From contig AQSI01000002.1 in the NCBI GenBank assembly GCA_000402655.1, forward strand, positions 84,156 through 148,155: a DNA stretch of 64,000 nucleotides. The letters run 5' to 3'. Source of the stretch: Fidelibacterota bacterium SCGC AAA298-D23. GTDB lineage: Bacteria; Fidelibacterota; Marinisomatia; Marinisomatales; Marinisomataceae. The translations under genes and the position numbers were made by a program. Shown here piece by piece: positions 32,237 through 41,039 of the stretch. How positions within the stretch are numbered: position 1 is the stretch's first letter; each line of letters opens with the position of its first letter. Under the pieces are notes generated by a model. It did not search any database. It was given only the letters and a program-made list of their open reading frames with translations, and was not told the DNA's origin.

Positions 32237-34290
32237 TCTTCAATTTTCCATTCTTCTTTTAAATTTTCTATCATGATTGAATTTTCATCATGATTTAACG
32301 AAATATGAGAAAATTCATCAATTCTTTCTAGTTGTTTTTTAATTAAGTTTTGTTGCATAAGAAATGATATACTTGGATCTGCAGGGGGGATACAAATAAA
32401 ATCATAAATATCAGCAATTTTTTTAGATTCTTTATATGGTTTTCTAAGGACTCGTCCACGTCTTTGAATATATTGCTTTGAATTATTTGAGCTAGCAAGT
32501 ATAATTGCAGTTTCAGCATTTGGAATATCTACACCTTCATCAAGACAATTCATTGCAATAATTGCATCAAGTTTCTGATTTTTAAATCTGCTCATCATAT
32601 CCTTTCTAGCTTGTGTTGATGTACCAGATATAAATCTCATATATCTCATACCTTTTTCATTTAAAATTGACTGTATATTTTCTAAAAAATCTTTTGTGCC
32701 GCAATATATAAAACCTCCATTTAAGTCGTAGTTTAATTCGCTAATTAAATTTTCGAATGCCTCATATTTATTGTATGCTGTTTTTATTATTTCTGCTCTT
32801 TGTAATAATAGATTTTCATAATGTTTCTTAAACTCTGGCTTATCATAAATAGGAGCCATCTTTCTAGTTAATTCTTTATAATCTTGTAACTCATCATTTG
32901 TTAAATCAACAAGATTAATATGATATCTATATGGGCATAGAAAGCCATTTTCAATTCCCCATGCCAAATCTTTTTCATAAAAACATCCTTCTTTATCAAA
33001 ATATGTATATATCAAATCACTACCTTCATCATCAAAATATCTTTTTGGTGTTGCGCTTAATGCAATGCGACAATCAAAATTATTAATTAAACCTTGTTTC
33101 CATTTTGGAGCACCTGCATTATGTACTTCGTCACATATTATAGCCAAAGGTTTTTGACATTCATTAATGATTTTTTTATAATCGTCTTTATAGAAAGACT
33201 GATAAGTAACTAGACATATTATATTATCTTCAAATTCTATATTAAGATTGGTTATAGCTTGCTGTAATTCTTTTTTGCTTCTATCTCTTAAAATAAAAGG
33301 TTGAATACCTAAAATTTTTTCAATTTCATCAGCCCATTGATAAATTAGCGTTTCACTAGGAACAACAATTGAGCAATAGTATGCATTATCAACTGATTTA
33401 GCATATTCTTTTAATGCAAAAAGGGAAGTATACGTTTTACCTAATCCAGTCGCTAGCGCAAGAATACCTTTGAAATTATTTTGAACAAGTTTATCGATTG
33501 CTTCTTGTTGGTACTCACGCGGACCACTTTCCTCAACAATAATTTCTTGTGATTCTGAATTAATTTCAATTAAATCTTTTGTCAGTTGATCGCTAGCAAC
33601 TAATACATCTTGAGTAGTTTTTAGGTCATTATTTATTAACAGTCTTTCTTTGCAAACTTTCGGAAAATCTACAACTTCAACTTTATCGGCAAGATTATTC
33701 CAGTAAATATCAAATTTTCTGAAACTATTTTCTACTCTTTTTTTATCAATTTCGTTATCCCAAGATGTAAAAATATTTGCACTCTCAATCTGATTAAGAA
33801 GTGAATTTGCTGACTCATTAATTGATCCATTATAATTCAATCTATTTCCATCAGGATCTTCGAAATTTCCCCATTTTGAGTGTAACATACCACCATCATC
33901 AGGCTTCTTAAATCCAATCTTTATTTCAAGAAAATCATTTGCTATCATCCAGCCTAGTATCTTTCTTGGATTATCTTTCAACATAAGTTCAAGTTTTTTT
34001 ATATCATCTAATAGCTCATCATCAAACTGATTTGTATAACCAGCTTTTATAGACTCATAATCTTCTTCGCTATTAATATGTTTGCTAAAAATAAGTCGAT
34101 ATTTACCTTTATTTTGAATGAATTGAGACATTCCTTCTGCTACAGCTGATAACGATTTAGGACTAAAATATCCCGCAACTCTATCATACCGCATAGAGTT
34201 CTTTAATGCAGGAAGGTAAAAATCGCTCAGAAAATTATCTTCTAAGCCTCCATCAAAATGTTCACTAATTTTTAAATTTTTTAAATTCAC
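32233..34290 (-). CDS. PLD-nuclease / superfamily 2 helicase fusion
   Basis: A 685-residue fusion. The N-terminal ~200 residues form a phospholipase D-like nuclease domain with VAGYFSPKSLSAVAEG (about 40) and the HxK motif GGMLHSKWG followed by NYNGSINESANSL (about 133-160). A superfamily 2 DEAD/DEAH helicase follows: REYQQEAIDKL, Walker A LATGLGKTYTS (about 282), Walker B IICDEVHNAG (about 387), LSATPKRYF, and C-terminal motifs NCLDEGVDIP and QYIQRRGRVLRKP. Start is GTG at 34290, overlapping the endonuclease stop by one base. PLD-helicase fusions occur in several anti-phage loci; the combination here with a BglII-type enzyme and a DndD-like ATPase is one I cannot name. Confidence 0.87.
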   Translation of the reverse strand: MNLKNLKISEHFDGGLEDNFLSDFYLPALKNSMRYDRVAGYFSPKSLSAVAEGMSQFIQNKGKYRLIFSKHINSEEDYESIKAGYTNQFDDELLDDIKKLELMLKDNPRKILGWMIANDFLEIKIGFKKPDDGGMLHSKWGNFEDPDGNRLNYNGSINESANSLLNQIESANIFTSWDNEIDKKRVENSFRKFDIYWNNLADKVEVVDFPKVCKERLLINNDLKTTQDVLVASDQLTKDLIEINSESQEIIVEESGPREYQQEAIDKLVQNNFKGILALATGLGKTYTSLFALKEYAKSVDNAYYCSIVVPSETLIYQWADEIEKILGIQPFILRDRSKKELQQAITNLNIEFEDNIICLVTYQSFYKDDYKKIINECQKPLAIICDEVHNAGAPKWKQGLINNFDCRIALSATPKRYFDDEGSDLIYTYFDKEGCFYEKDLAWGIENGFLCPYRYHINLVDLTNDELQDYKELTRKMAPIYDKPEFKKHYENLLLQRAEIIKTAYNKYEAFENLISELNYDLNGGFIYCGTKDFLENIQSILNEKGMRYMRFISGTSTQARKDMMSRFKNQKLDAIIAMNCLDEGVDIPNAETAIILASSNNSKQYIQRRGRVLRKPYKESKKIADIYDFICIPPADPSISFLMQQNLIKKQLERIDEFSHISLNHDENSIMIENLKEEWKIEE

Positions 34291-34913
34291 TAAAATATTT
34301 CTGTTTGTTCTTTTAAAGATATTTCTTTTGTTTTTTCGTTTATATAAAAACTATCTGGTGCATTCAAGCCAATTAAAATTATTGGTGTAGGCACGATGCT
34401 TTGATATGGCTTAAAATATTCTATAAAGTTCTCAAAAGTTCCAACTGCTCCATCAAAATTGCCAATTTTTTTTAAGTTGCTAGTAGCACAAATGATGACA
34501 CCTAAGCTCGTTTGGATTTCTTTTTTTACATGATTTAGTTCACTAGAAAGTACTGGCTTCATGATGTTATGTGAAATTACTGTACTGTGATTGAATGCTA
34601 CCTCGAGAGCTAGTTCATTTTTTACAAAATCTAAACGCCATTTTCTATTTGTCTTATAAGCTTTATCGTAAAAAATAGCAGATTCAGAGCTCCAACCTAG
34701 ATTAAGTAATTTTTCCTTGAGAATTTGATTTATAGGTTCTGAAAGGCTTTTAATATTTGGCCTTTCTTGTTTTCTGAAGTTAAACGCATTAATTAGGTCT
34801 TTATCAGAAATTGAATTAATTACAGATATTAATTCATCGTAATCTTCTTTATATTTTAAATCACTTTTAACTATTTGATCAGAGTGTCTATGATAGTATA
34901 GTGTATGTTTCAT
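34290..34913 (-). CDS. BglII-family restriction endonuclease
   Basis: A 207-residue protein with the BglII/BstYI pattern: an N-terminal helical dimerisation part, then WRLDFVKNELALEVAFNHS (about 92-110), and TPIILIGLNAPDSFY near the C-terminus. In BglII the catalytic residues are D84, E93 and Q95; here D and E keep the nine-residue spacing (LD...ALE), but the Q position is alanine (EVAF). That could lower or alter metal use. It is the first gene of the minus-strand operon, with its start 24 bp from the divergent cytosine methyltransferase. Family assignment is good; activity is open. Confidence 0.78.
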   Translation of the reverse strand: MKHTLYYHRHSDQIVKSDLKYKEDYDELISVINSISDKDLINAFNFRKQERPNIKSLSEPINQILKEKLLNLGWSSESAIFYDKAYKTNRKWRLDFVKNELALEVAFNHSTVISHNIMKPVLSSELNHVKKEIQTSLGVIICATSNLKKIGNFDGAVGTFENFIEYFKPYQSIVPTPIILIGLNAPDSFYINEKTKEISLKEQTEIF

Positions 34914-34937
34914 AAATAAATTTATATAATTTAATAA
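34914..34937. promoter_or_regulatory. Shared 24-bp divergent promoter of endonuclease and methyltransferase
   Basis: The two start codons are only 24 bp apart. The plus strand has a perfect TATAAT at 34925-34930, 7 nt before the methyltransferase ATG; the minus strand has TATAAA at 34927-34922, also about 8 nt before the endonuclease ATG. Both elements lie within the dyad AAATT-TATAT-AATTT (34918-34932). There is no Shine-Dalgarno on either side, so both transcripts would begin at or next to their ATG, and the promoters overlap physically. Confidence 0.55.
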
Positions 34938-36143
34938 ATGCCAAAATTAAAAGTAGTAGAATTATTTGCCGGAGTAGGAGGGTTTCGATTAGGTCTTGAG
35001 AAATCAGGCCATAAAACTGTTTGGGCTAATCAATGGGAACCAAAAACAAAGGTTCAACATGCATTTGATTGTTATAGCGCGCATTTTGATGATTCATTTA
35101 AAGATTTAAATACTGATATTAACGAAGTTGATTACACTAAAGTGCCCAATCATGACTTACTTGTTGGCGGATTTCCTTGCCAAGATTACTCAGTTGCTAC
35201 TGTCCAAGCACAGGGAATAGAAGGGAAAAAGGGAGTATTATGGTGGGCAATTGAGAAGATTTTAAGAGAAAAAAGACCTAAATATGTACTTCTTGAAAAC
35301 GTAGATAGATTGCTACGATCTCCAACACAGCAAAGAGGGCGTGATTTTGGTGTTATTTTGTCATGTTTGCATAATCTTGGGTATTGTGTTGAGTGGAGAG
35401 TTGTTAACGCCGCAGAATATGGATTTCCTCAAAAAAGACGTAGAACTTTCTTTTTTGCAGCTCAAAAAGGTACAAAGTGGTACAAAAATATGGAAAAAAG
35501 GCATTTAGAGCCTGATTTTATCCACAATAAAGGATTTTTTAGTGATGAATTTAAAGTCAAACAGGACAACACGCTCGAAATCAACCTTTTTGATGAGGTT
35601 AAAAATATAGCTGATACGCAATCTATAAGCGACACATTCTCATATCATTTTTTGAATTCTGGCTTTTTATTTAATACTACAATTAGTACAAAGAAGGTTT
35701 TTCCAGATTATAATGGAAAACAGACTGTTTTAGGAGATATATTAGATAAAACTGTTGATGATAAGTATTTTGTCAGGGATGAAGCACAAATTTGGAAATG
35801 GAAAGAACTAAAAGGCGCTAAAAAGAGAAAAGTTAAGCGAAAAGATGGTGGTACATTTTTTTATTCAGAAGGTTCAATGCCATTTCCTGAGCCTTTAGAA
35901 GCTCCAGCGCGTACAATTATTACATCTGAAGGCGGACAAACGCCAAGTAGATTCAAACATATTATCATGGATCCAAAGAAAAATGAATATAGAACGTTAA
36001 CACCAGATGAAGTTGAAAAAATATGCGGGTTTCCAGCTGGATGGACAAATACTGGAATGCCCGATAATTGGAGATATTTTTGTATGGGTAATGCATTGGT
36101 TGTAGGTCTTATTGAAAAGATGGGAAAAACTTTATTAAATTAA
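34938..36143 (+). CDS. DNA cytosine-5 methyltransferase
   Basis: A 401-residue C5-cytosine methyltransferase. Motif I is ELFAGVGGFRLGLEKSG (about 8-24), motif IV VGGFPCQDYSV holds the catalytic cysteine (about 80), motif VI is LLENVDRLLRSP, motif VIII AEYGFPQKRRRTFFFA, and motifs IX/X are RTLTPDEVEKICGFP and the final GNALVVGLIEKMG. The target-recognition region lies between (about 190-320). It is divergent from the BglII-like endonuclease and is probably the protective enzyme of that system. The ATG has no Shine-Dalgarno and a -10 hexamer 7 nt upstream, suggesting a leaderless mRNA. Confidence 0.95.
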   Translation: MPKLKVVELFAGVGGFRLGLEKSGHKTVWANQWEPKTKVQHAFDCYSAHFDDSFKDLNTDINEVDYTKVPNHDLLVGGFPCQDYSVATVQAQGIEGKKGVLWWAIEKILREKRPKYVLLENVDRLLRSPTQQRGRDFGVILSCLHNLGYCVEWRVVNAAEYGFPQKRRRTFFFAAQKGTKWYKNMEKRHLEPDFIHNKGFFSDEFKVKQDNTLEINLFDEVKNIADTQSISDTFSYHFLNSGFLFNTTISTKKVFPDYNGKQTVLGDILDKTVDDKYFVRDEAQIWKWKELKGAKKRKVKRKDGGTFFYSEGSMPFPEPLEAPARTIITSEGGQTPSRFKHIIMDPKKNEYRTLTPDEVEKICGFPAGWTNTGMPDNWRYFCMGNALVVGLIEKMGKTLLN

Positions 36144-36179
36144 ATCTGCTGTTATCACGCTGTTTATCAGTGTTTTACG

Positions 36180-36201
36180 CATAATATATATTATGTATAA
36201 T
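36180..36201 (+). promoter_or_regulatory. 16-bp palindrome and -10 element before the gene at 36211
   Basis: CATAATATATATTATG (36180-36195) is a perfect palindrome, followed directly by TATAAT (36196-36201) 9 nt before the ATG at 36211. The palindrome sits in the -35/spacer region, a natural operator position. No Shine-Dalgarno is present. Confidence 0.4.
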
Positions 36202-36210
36202 TAGATAAAT

Positions 36211-36882
36211 ATGAGAAAAAACTTAGGAAAAAATACAAGAAAATTTATACTATCCTTCCTCGGTAGTCTTACTACTGCAGCTATTTTTTATGGTGGTGGT
36301 AATTACATTAATAAACAAACACCCTACTATAATTTCTTTTCTAACTTTATAAGCGATTTAGGAAGAACTACTAGCCATTCTGGTGACGATAATACTATAT
36401 CTCTATCTTTTTTCATAATTGGTATGCTCATTCAAGTTTTTGGTGCTTTCTATTTTTTATATAATGCTGCAGATTATTTTAAAAGTGATAAACCAAAAGT
36501 AACTATTTTAGCTAAGATTTCTGCTGCAATTGGATCTATTAGCTTACTTGGAGTCATCTTAACCCCTGCAGATGTCCCTTCATTGTATTTTCTTCATATT
36601 TTATTCGCAAATTCGGTGTTTAATTGCTCTTTTGTCACTTTAAGCATATATGGTTATCTTTTTTATACAAAAGGCCTAAAAAACGTTACTTACTCCCTTT
36701 TATTATGCTCGATTGTTGTTTTAGGATATATAGTATTCCTTGAAATAGGACCTGCTCCTTGGAAATCTATTGAAGCACTAACTCTTCACGCTACATATCA
36801 AAAAGTTGCTGTATTAAGTTTACTCGGTACAATCTGGATAATGTCAAAAGGAACTGATTTACTGAACAACGAAATTGAGTAA
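36211..36882 (+). CDS. DUF998-like integral membrane protein
   Basis: A 223-residue membrane protein with six probable transmembrane helices (about 14-28, 65-88, 100-118, 124-146, 160-176 and 193-210). The loop [14 protein letters not shown] after helix 1 and overall layout resemble DUF998-type proteins, a family of unknown function. It lies at the right edge of the accessory region, and its 3' end overlaps the convergent leuS gene by 24 bp, an unusual arrangement that leaves no room for a terminator. Confidence 0.7.
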   Translation: MRKNLGKNTRKFILSFLGSLTTAAIFYGGGNYINKQTPYYNFFSNFISDLGRTTSHSGDDNTISLSFFIIGMLIQVFGAFYFLYNAADYFKSDKPKVTILAKISAAIGSISLLGVILTPADVPSLYFLHILFANSVFNCSFVTLSIYGYLFYTKGLKNVTYSLLLCSIVVLGYIVFLEIGPAPWKSIEALTLHATYQKVAVLSLLGTIWIMSKGTDLLNNEIE

Positions 36883-39300
36883 TCTATTTGGAACATAGAT
36901 CGTTTTAACTATGTTTCCATCGGAAGTAAATTTTTTAACATTTTCTAATGACATTGCTTCAGATATAACATCTGATTCGTTCGAATCTTTAGAAACATTA
37001 ATGTTAGCTCTTAACTTACCATTTACCTGAACAGCAATAGTAACTTCATCTAATTGTATTAAATCCTCACTATACTGTGGCCATGACTGATATGAAATGG
37101 TTTGAGAATGTCCTAATAAACTCCAAAACTCTTCTGCGATGTGTGGAACAAATGGGCTTAATATAATAACTAATTCTTCAATAAGTTTTTTAGAAACTGT
37201 ATTACATTTTTGTAAATGATTACAATAAATCATGAGTTGAGATACTGCAGTATTAAAATGCAAGTCTTCGATATCTTCACCTAATTTTTTAATTGTCTGA
37301 TGGTGTAAAAATAATGTGTCTTTATCCCCTTCGTCATTATCGACAATCTTTTTTGACAAATTACCATTTTCATCTACAATAATTGACCACAATTTATTTA
37401 CAAATCTATAACAACCTTGTAATCCTTTTGTACTCCAAGGTTTTGATTTATTTAAGGGACCCATAAACATTTCATAAAGCCTCATCGAATCCGCTCCATA
37501 CTCATCTATAATCTCTTCAGGATTTATTACATTTCCTCGAGATTTACTCATTTTTGTACCATCATCACCTAAAATCATTCCTTGATTATAGAGTTTTTTA
37601 AATGGTTCTTTTGTTGATACTAGACCTAAATCATATAAAACATGATTCCAAAATCTCGAGTATAATAAATGAAGCACTGCATGCTCTTGTCCACCAATAT
37701 ACAAATCTACTGGCATCCAATAGTTTTCTTTTTCTTTTGACCAAGCTTCATTGTCATTTTTAGGGTCTGTAAATCTTAGAAAATACCAACAAGATCCAGC
37801 CCATTGGGGCATAGTATTTGTTTCTCTAAGTCCAATAATATTACCACTTTCATCTTTTACTTCAACCCAATTTTTAACTAATGATAATGGAGATTTACCA
37901 TCATCTGATGGCTTATAATTTTCTACTTCAGGAAGCATTACTGGTAAATCTTTTTCTTGTATTAACTCCACTGAATCATCTTTGTGAATTAATGGAAAAG
38001 GCTCTCCCCAATATCTTTGTCTAGAAAATAACCAATCTCTTAATTTGTAATTAACTGTGGCTCTTCCTATTGAATTTTTTTCTATAAATGAAATTGCTTC
38101 CTTAATAGCTCTATCTACAGTCAAACCATCCATAGATAAAGTTTTATCGTTTGAAGAATTTATAATTTTTGCGTCACCTTTTGCAGTAAATGCAGCTTTA
38201 GACACATCTCCGCCCTCAACAACTTCTACTATAGGGAGATTATATTTTGATGCAAACTCCCAATCTCTTTCGTCATGACCAGGAACAGCCATAATAGCGC
38301 CAGTTCCATAACTTATTAACACATAGTCAGCTATCCATATTTCAATTTTTTCTTTGCTAAAAGGATTTATTGCATAGCTTCCAGTAAAAACACCAGTTTT
38401 ATCCTTATTAACTTCTGTTCTATCAAAATCTGATTTCTTTTTTGTTTCATCTATATAAGCTTCCACTTTTGATCTTTGCTCATCAGTGACAATTGAATGA
38501 ATTAAGGTATGCTCAGGAGCTAAAACCATATAAGATGCACCAAAAAGAGTATCAGGCCTTGTAGTATAAACATTGATTGTATCATTATGCCCATCAATTT
38601 CAAACCCTAACTCTACACCTTCTGATTTACCGATCCAATTTTTTTGAAGTTCTTTAATATTTTCAGGCCAATCTAAATCATCTAATCCATCAAGTAATGA
38701 CTCTGCATAATCAGTAATCTTTAAAATCCACTGTCTCATTGGTAGTCTTACAACTGGATGTCCACCTATATCAGACTTTCCATTAACAACTTCTTCATTA
38801 GCAAGAACTGCTTTTAGTTCAGGACACCAATTAACAGCAACCTCCTGTTCATAAGCTATACCTTTATTATAAAGTTGCATGAAAATCCATTGAGTCCATT
38901 TATAGTAATTTGGATCTGTAGTATTAATCTCTCTTGACCAATCGTAAGAGAATCCAAGGCTATTTATCTGTTTTTTGAAATTTGAAACATTTTGTTGAGT
39001 TGTTTCTTTTGGATGAGTACCTGTTTTTATCGCATATTGCTCTGCTGGAAGACCAAACGCATCCCAACCCATAGGATGAAGCACATTAAAACCTTTCATG
39101 CGCTTGTAACGTGCCACAATATCTGTTGCTACATATCCCAAAGCATGACCAACATGCAGACCTGCTCCTGAGGGATACGGAAACATATCTAAAACATAAT
39201 ATTTAGGCTTATTGACAGAGATATCTTCAGACTTAAAAGTTTGATTTTCTAACCAAAATTTTTGCCATATGCTCTCTATAGATTTATGATCGTAGCTCAA
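36859..39300 (-). CDS. leuS: Leucine--tRNA ligase
   Basis: Class I synthetase charging tRNA-Leu. The 813 residues show [18 protein letters not shown] (HVGH form of HIGH, about 41-58), the CP1 editing domain with [19 protein letters not shown] (about 245-263), [14 protein letters not shown], and [10 protein letters not shown] (about 580). The C-terminal anticodon-binding domain ends in [14 protein letters not shown]. The gene is complete and of normal length. It ends inside the 3' end of the convergent membrane protein gene (24-bp overlap). The upstream gene stops 2 nt before its ATG. Confidence 0.97.
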   Translation of the reverse strand: MSYDHKSIESIWQKFWLENQTFKSEDISVNKPKYYVLDMFPYPSGAGLHVGHALGYVATDIVARYKRMKGFNVLHPMGWDAFGLPAEQYAIKTGTHPKETTQQNVSNFKKQINSLGFSYDWSREINTTDPNYYKWTQWIFMQLYNKGIAYEQEVAVNWCPELKAVLANEEVVNGKSDIGGHPVVRLPMRQWILKITDYAESLLDGLDDLDWPENIKELQKNWIGKSEGVELGFEIDGHNDTINVYTTRPDTLFGASYMVLAPEHTLIHSIVTDEQRSKVEAYIDETKKKSDFDRTEVNKDKTGVFTGSYAINPFSKEKIEIWIADYVLISYGTGAIMAVPGHDERDWEFASKYNLPIVEVVEGGDVSKAAFTAKGDAKIINSSNDKTLSMDGLTVDRAIKEAISFIEKNSIGRATVNYKLRDWLFSRQRYWGEPFPLIHKDDSVELIQEKDLPVMLPEVENYKPSDDGKSPLSLVKNWVEVKDESGNIIGLRETNTMPQWAGSCWYFLRFTDPKNDNEAWSKEKENYWMPVDLYIGGQEHAVLHLLYSRFWNHVLYDLGLVSTKEPFKKLYNQGMILGDDGTKMSKSRGNVINPEEIIDEYGADSMRLYEMFMGPLNKSKPWSTKGLQGCYRFVNKLWSIIVDENGNLSKKIVDNDEGDKDTLFLHHQTIKKLGEDIEDLHFNTAVSQLMIYCNHLQKCNTVSKKLIEELVIILSPFVPHIAEEFWSLLGHSQTISYQSWPQYSEDLIQLDEVTIAVQVNGKLRANINVSKDSNESDVISEAMSLENVKKFTSDGNIVKTIYVPNRLLNFVVQ

Positions 39301-39302
39301 AT

Positions 39303-39824
39303 TTAATAAAAGTTCTTAATTTGCTTCATCCAATCAAGAATGATGGCATTAACATCTATGGGTTGATCAGTAGTAGAACCATACCCCATACTATTAGATG
39401 TTGTACTTCCAAAAGCATTTGTCATAGGACCACTATACTCATCATCTGCAAGCACTTGATTAGCTTGAAACTTTGCTAAAACTTTTTTGGTTTTAGGGTC
39501 TCTAAAAATTATATGTGATGTTTTAGGATCTGCTGTTGAACCATAATATGGATCAAAAGTAAAATCTTCAAAATTGATAATAACTTCCATATCTCCATCA
39601 GTTTCAGGAGGAAGAATTTCAAAACCAATCTTTACTAATTCGGATTGCAATGATTGAATGTGCTCGACCATGAACGGATCTTGGATGTAGTCATTAATAA
39701 ATTCTTCAATTTTATTTGTTTGACTAAGTTTTACTTTTTTTCTTCTAAATTGTCCATAAAGGTCAGTTGCAAAAACAAATAACATTATAAAAGTTAATAA
39801 ATAAGTGAATTTCTTTAGTTTCAT
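39303..39824 (-). CDS. Exported protein of unknown function
   Basis: I place the start at ATG 39824, which is preceded by GGAG at a 7-nt spacing and opens a signal peptide ([23 protein letters not shown]). An ATG at 39848 would add 8 residues and overlap msrA. The mature ~150 residues carry a strand-rich centre ([34 protein letters not shown]) that resembles periplasmic DUF4136-like folds in spirit only. It lies between msrA and leuS with very short spacers, so all three are probably co-transcribed. Confidence 0.65.
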   Translation of the reverse strand: MKLKKFTYLLTFIMLFVFATDLYGQFRRKKVKLSQTNKIEEFINDYIQDPFMVEHIQSLQSELVKIGFEILPPETDGDMEVIINFEDFTFDPYYGSTADPKTSHIIFRDPKTKKVLAKFQANQVLADDEYSGPMTNAFGSTTSNSMGYGSTTDQPIDVNAIILDWMKQIKNFY

Positions 39825-39835
39825 TGTATTCTCCA

Positions 39836-40378
39836 TTAAATAGCGCATCCGTCAATTCCTCTTTTTTTGTAATAATCTTGATGATAATCTTCAGCATTAT
39901 AAAAATCTGAAATTGCTTCAATTTCAGTTACTATTCTAGATTTAAATTTTCCAGATTCATTTAATGCATTTATTTTGCTTTCAATAATTTGCTTTTCATC
40001 GTCATTAGAAAAATATGCAGCTGAACGATACTGTGTCCCTATATCTGGACCTTGTCGATTTAAAGTTGTAGGATCATGAAGCTCGAAAAAGGTATCTAAC
40101 AATTTTTCGAATGAAACCTCATTTGGATTATATTCAATTTCCACAGCTTCAGCATGACCAGTTAATCCGGTACAAACAAGTTCATAAGAAGGATTTTTTA
40201 CTTTTCCTCCTATATAACCAACCGTTGTTGATTTTACTCCGTCCATTTGTTGAAAAGTAGACTCTACTCCCCAAAAACACCCTGCTGCAAATACAGCTTT
40301 TTTATTTTCAGCATCATTTGCCATCATAAACCCCGTTATTGAAATTAAAATAATTAAAAATTTTTTAATCTTTATCAT
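39836..40378 (-). CDS. msrA: Peptide-methionine (S)-S-oxide reductase, exported
   Basis: MsrA reduces the S epimer of methionine sulfoxide. The catalytic motif AVFAAGCFWGVESTFQ is at about residues 29-44, with GCFWG holding the active cysteine. Also present are VGYIGG, TGHAEAVEIEYNP and the QYRSAAYF region. A hydrophobic N-terminus (KKFLIILISITGFMMA) precedes the domain, so this copy is probably periplasmic. No MsrB domain is fused; the protein ends shortly after HQDYYKKRG. Its ATG lies inside the 3' end of a small membrane ORF (40365-40502), suggesting coupling. Confidence 0.93.
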   Translation of the reverse strand: MIKIKKFLIILISITGFMMANDAENKKAVFAAGCFWGVESTFQQMDGVKSTTVGYIGGKVKNPSYELVCTGLTGHAEAVEIEYNPNEVSFEKLLDTFFELHDPTTLNRQGPDIGTQYRSAAYFSNDDEKQIIESKINALNESGKFKSRIVTEIEAISDFYNAEDYHQDYYKKRGIDGCAI

Positions 40379-40502
40379 AAGTATAGTAAAAATATGCTCC
40401 TATTAAACTCATTGGTATTGCAACTACAGCACCTATAACAGGTATTAAAAAAGATGCAAAAAAGATACCAATACCAACTAATATTGTATTGAAAATACGC
40501 AC
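40365..40502 (-). CDS. 45-residue membrane protein overlapping msrA
   Basis: A short ORF starting at GTG 40502 encodes 45 residues, starting MRIFNTILVGIGIFF, then a second hydrophobic helix and the end FYYTYDKD. Two hydrophobic stretches (about 5-22 and 24-40) with a Pro-Val-Ile-Gly turn make it look like a genuine small membrane protein. Its stop lies 14 bp inside msrA, compatible with translational coupling. A weak AAGAAAGA lies upstream of the GTG. It fills an otherwise empty stretch of more than 120 nt. Confidence 0.45.
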   Translation of the reverse strand: MRIFNTILVGIGIFFASFLIPVIGAVVAIPMSLIGAYFYYTYDKD

Positions 40503-40587
40503 AATTAATCTTTCTTAATAAAAAATCTTTTAATATTTCGCATTTTCACATAAAAAATTAACAAAAAAAATATATTTATTAAATAAA

Positions 40588-40612
40588 AAAGCCTCCCAAA
40601 ATGAGAGGCTTT
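40588..40612 (-). terminator. Intrinsic terminator after the MerR gene
   Basis: Stem AAAGCCTC (40588-40595) with GAGGCTTT (40605-40612). Read on the minus strand the stem is followed by a long T-rich tail (TTTTTTATTTAAT). It lies 28 nt past the MerR-family stop. Confidence 0.8.
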
Positions 40613-40639
40613 GTTGGCTACCATAATAAGCTCTTACCC

Positions 40640-40987
40640 TTAATGCCTATTCAAAATATTTAAAATGTTTTTTAATTCATTTTTTATTTCACTTAATGCT
40701 GAAATTTGAGAAGATGACAATATTTTTTCTTCAACAGGATTTTTAGATCTGTTTTTTAACTCTTCAACTGCACCTTTAATTGTGAACTTTTTCTGGTAAA
40801 GTAATTTCTTAATATCAAGTATTACTTGAATGTCTTGCTTTTTATAGGTTCTATTTCCAGCTCTATTTTTAGATGGTTTTAAAGACGGAAATTCGGACTC
40901 CCAATATCTTAAAACATAAGGTTTAAGTTCTGTCATTTCACTTACTTCTTTAATACTGTAATATAATTTTTTATTTGATTCAAGCAT
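40640..40987 (-). CDS. MerR-family transcriptional regulator
   Basis: A 115-residue regulator with a MerR-type winged helix (YYSIKEVSEMTELKPYVLRYWESEFPSLKP, about 9-38, then NRTYKKQDI), followed by a short helix that would form the dimer coiled coil. There is no ligand domain and no cysteines for metal sensing, as in the short MerR-like proteins common in FCB and Deltaproteobacteria, whose targets are unknown. A TATATT element 9 nt before the ATG and no Shine-Dalgarno suggest a near-leaderless transcript. A terminator follows. Confidence 0.85.
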   Translation of the reverse strand: MLESNKKLYYSIKEVSEMTELKPYVLRYWESEFPSLKPSKNRAGNRTYKKQDIQVILDIKKLLYQKKFTIKGAVEELKNRSKNPVEEKILSSSQISALSEIKNELKNILNILNRH

Positions 40988-41039
40988 TGCTTTAACAATA
41001 TATAAAAAATATGATTAAAGTGATACTTTAATTAGAAAA

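Noticed and set aside
29470..34290. DNA phosphorothioation (Dnd) system
   Set aside because: Only a DndD-like ATPase is present; no cysteine desulfurase, DndC-type PAPS reductase domain, DndB or DndE is found, so sulfur modification is not supported.
32233..34290. Complete DISARM system
   Set aside because: A PLD-type domain and a helicase occur, but no DUF1998 protein (DrmB) or DrmA-type helicase is present.
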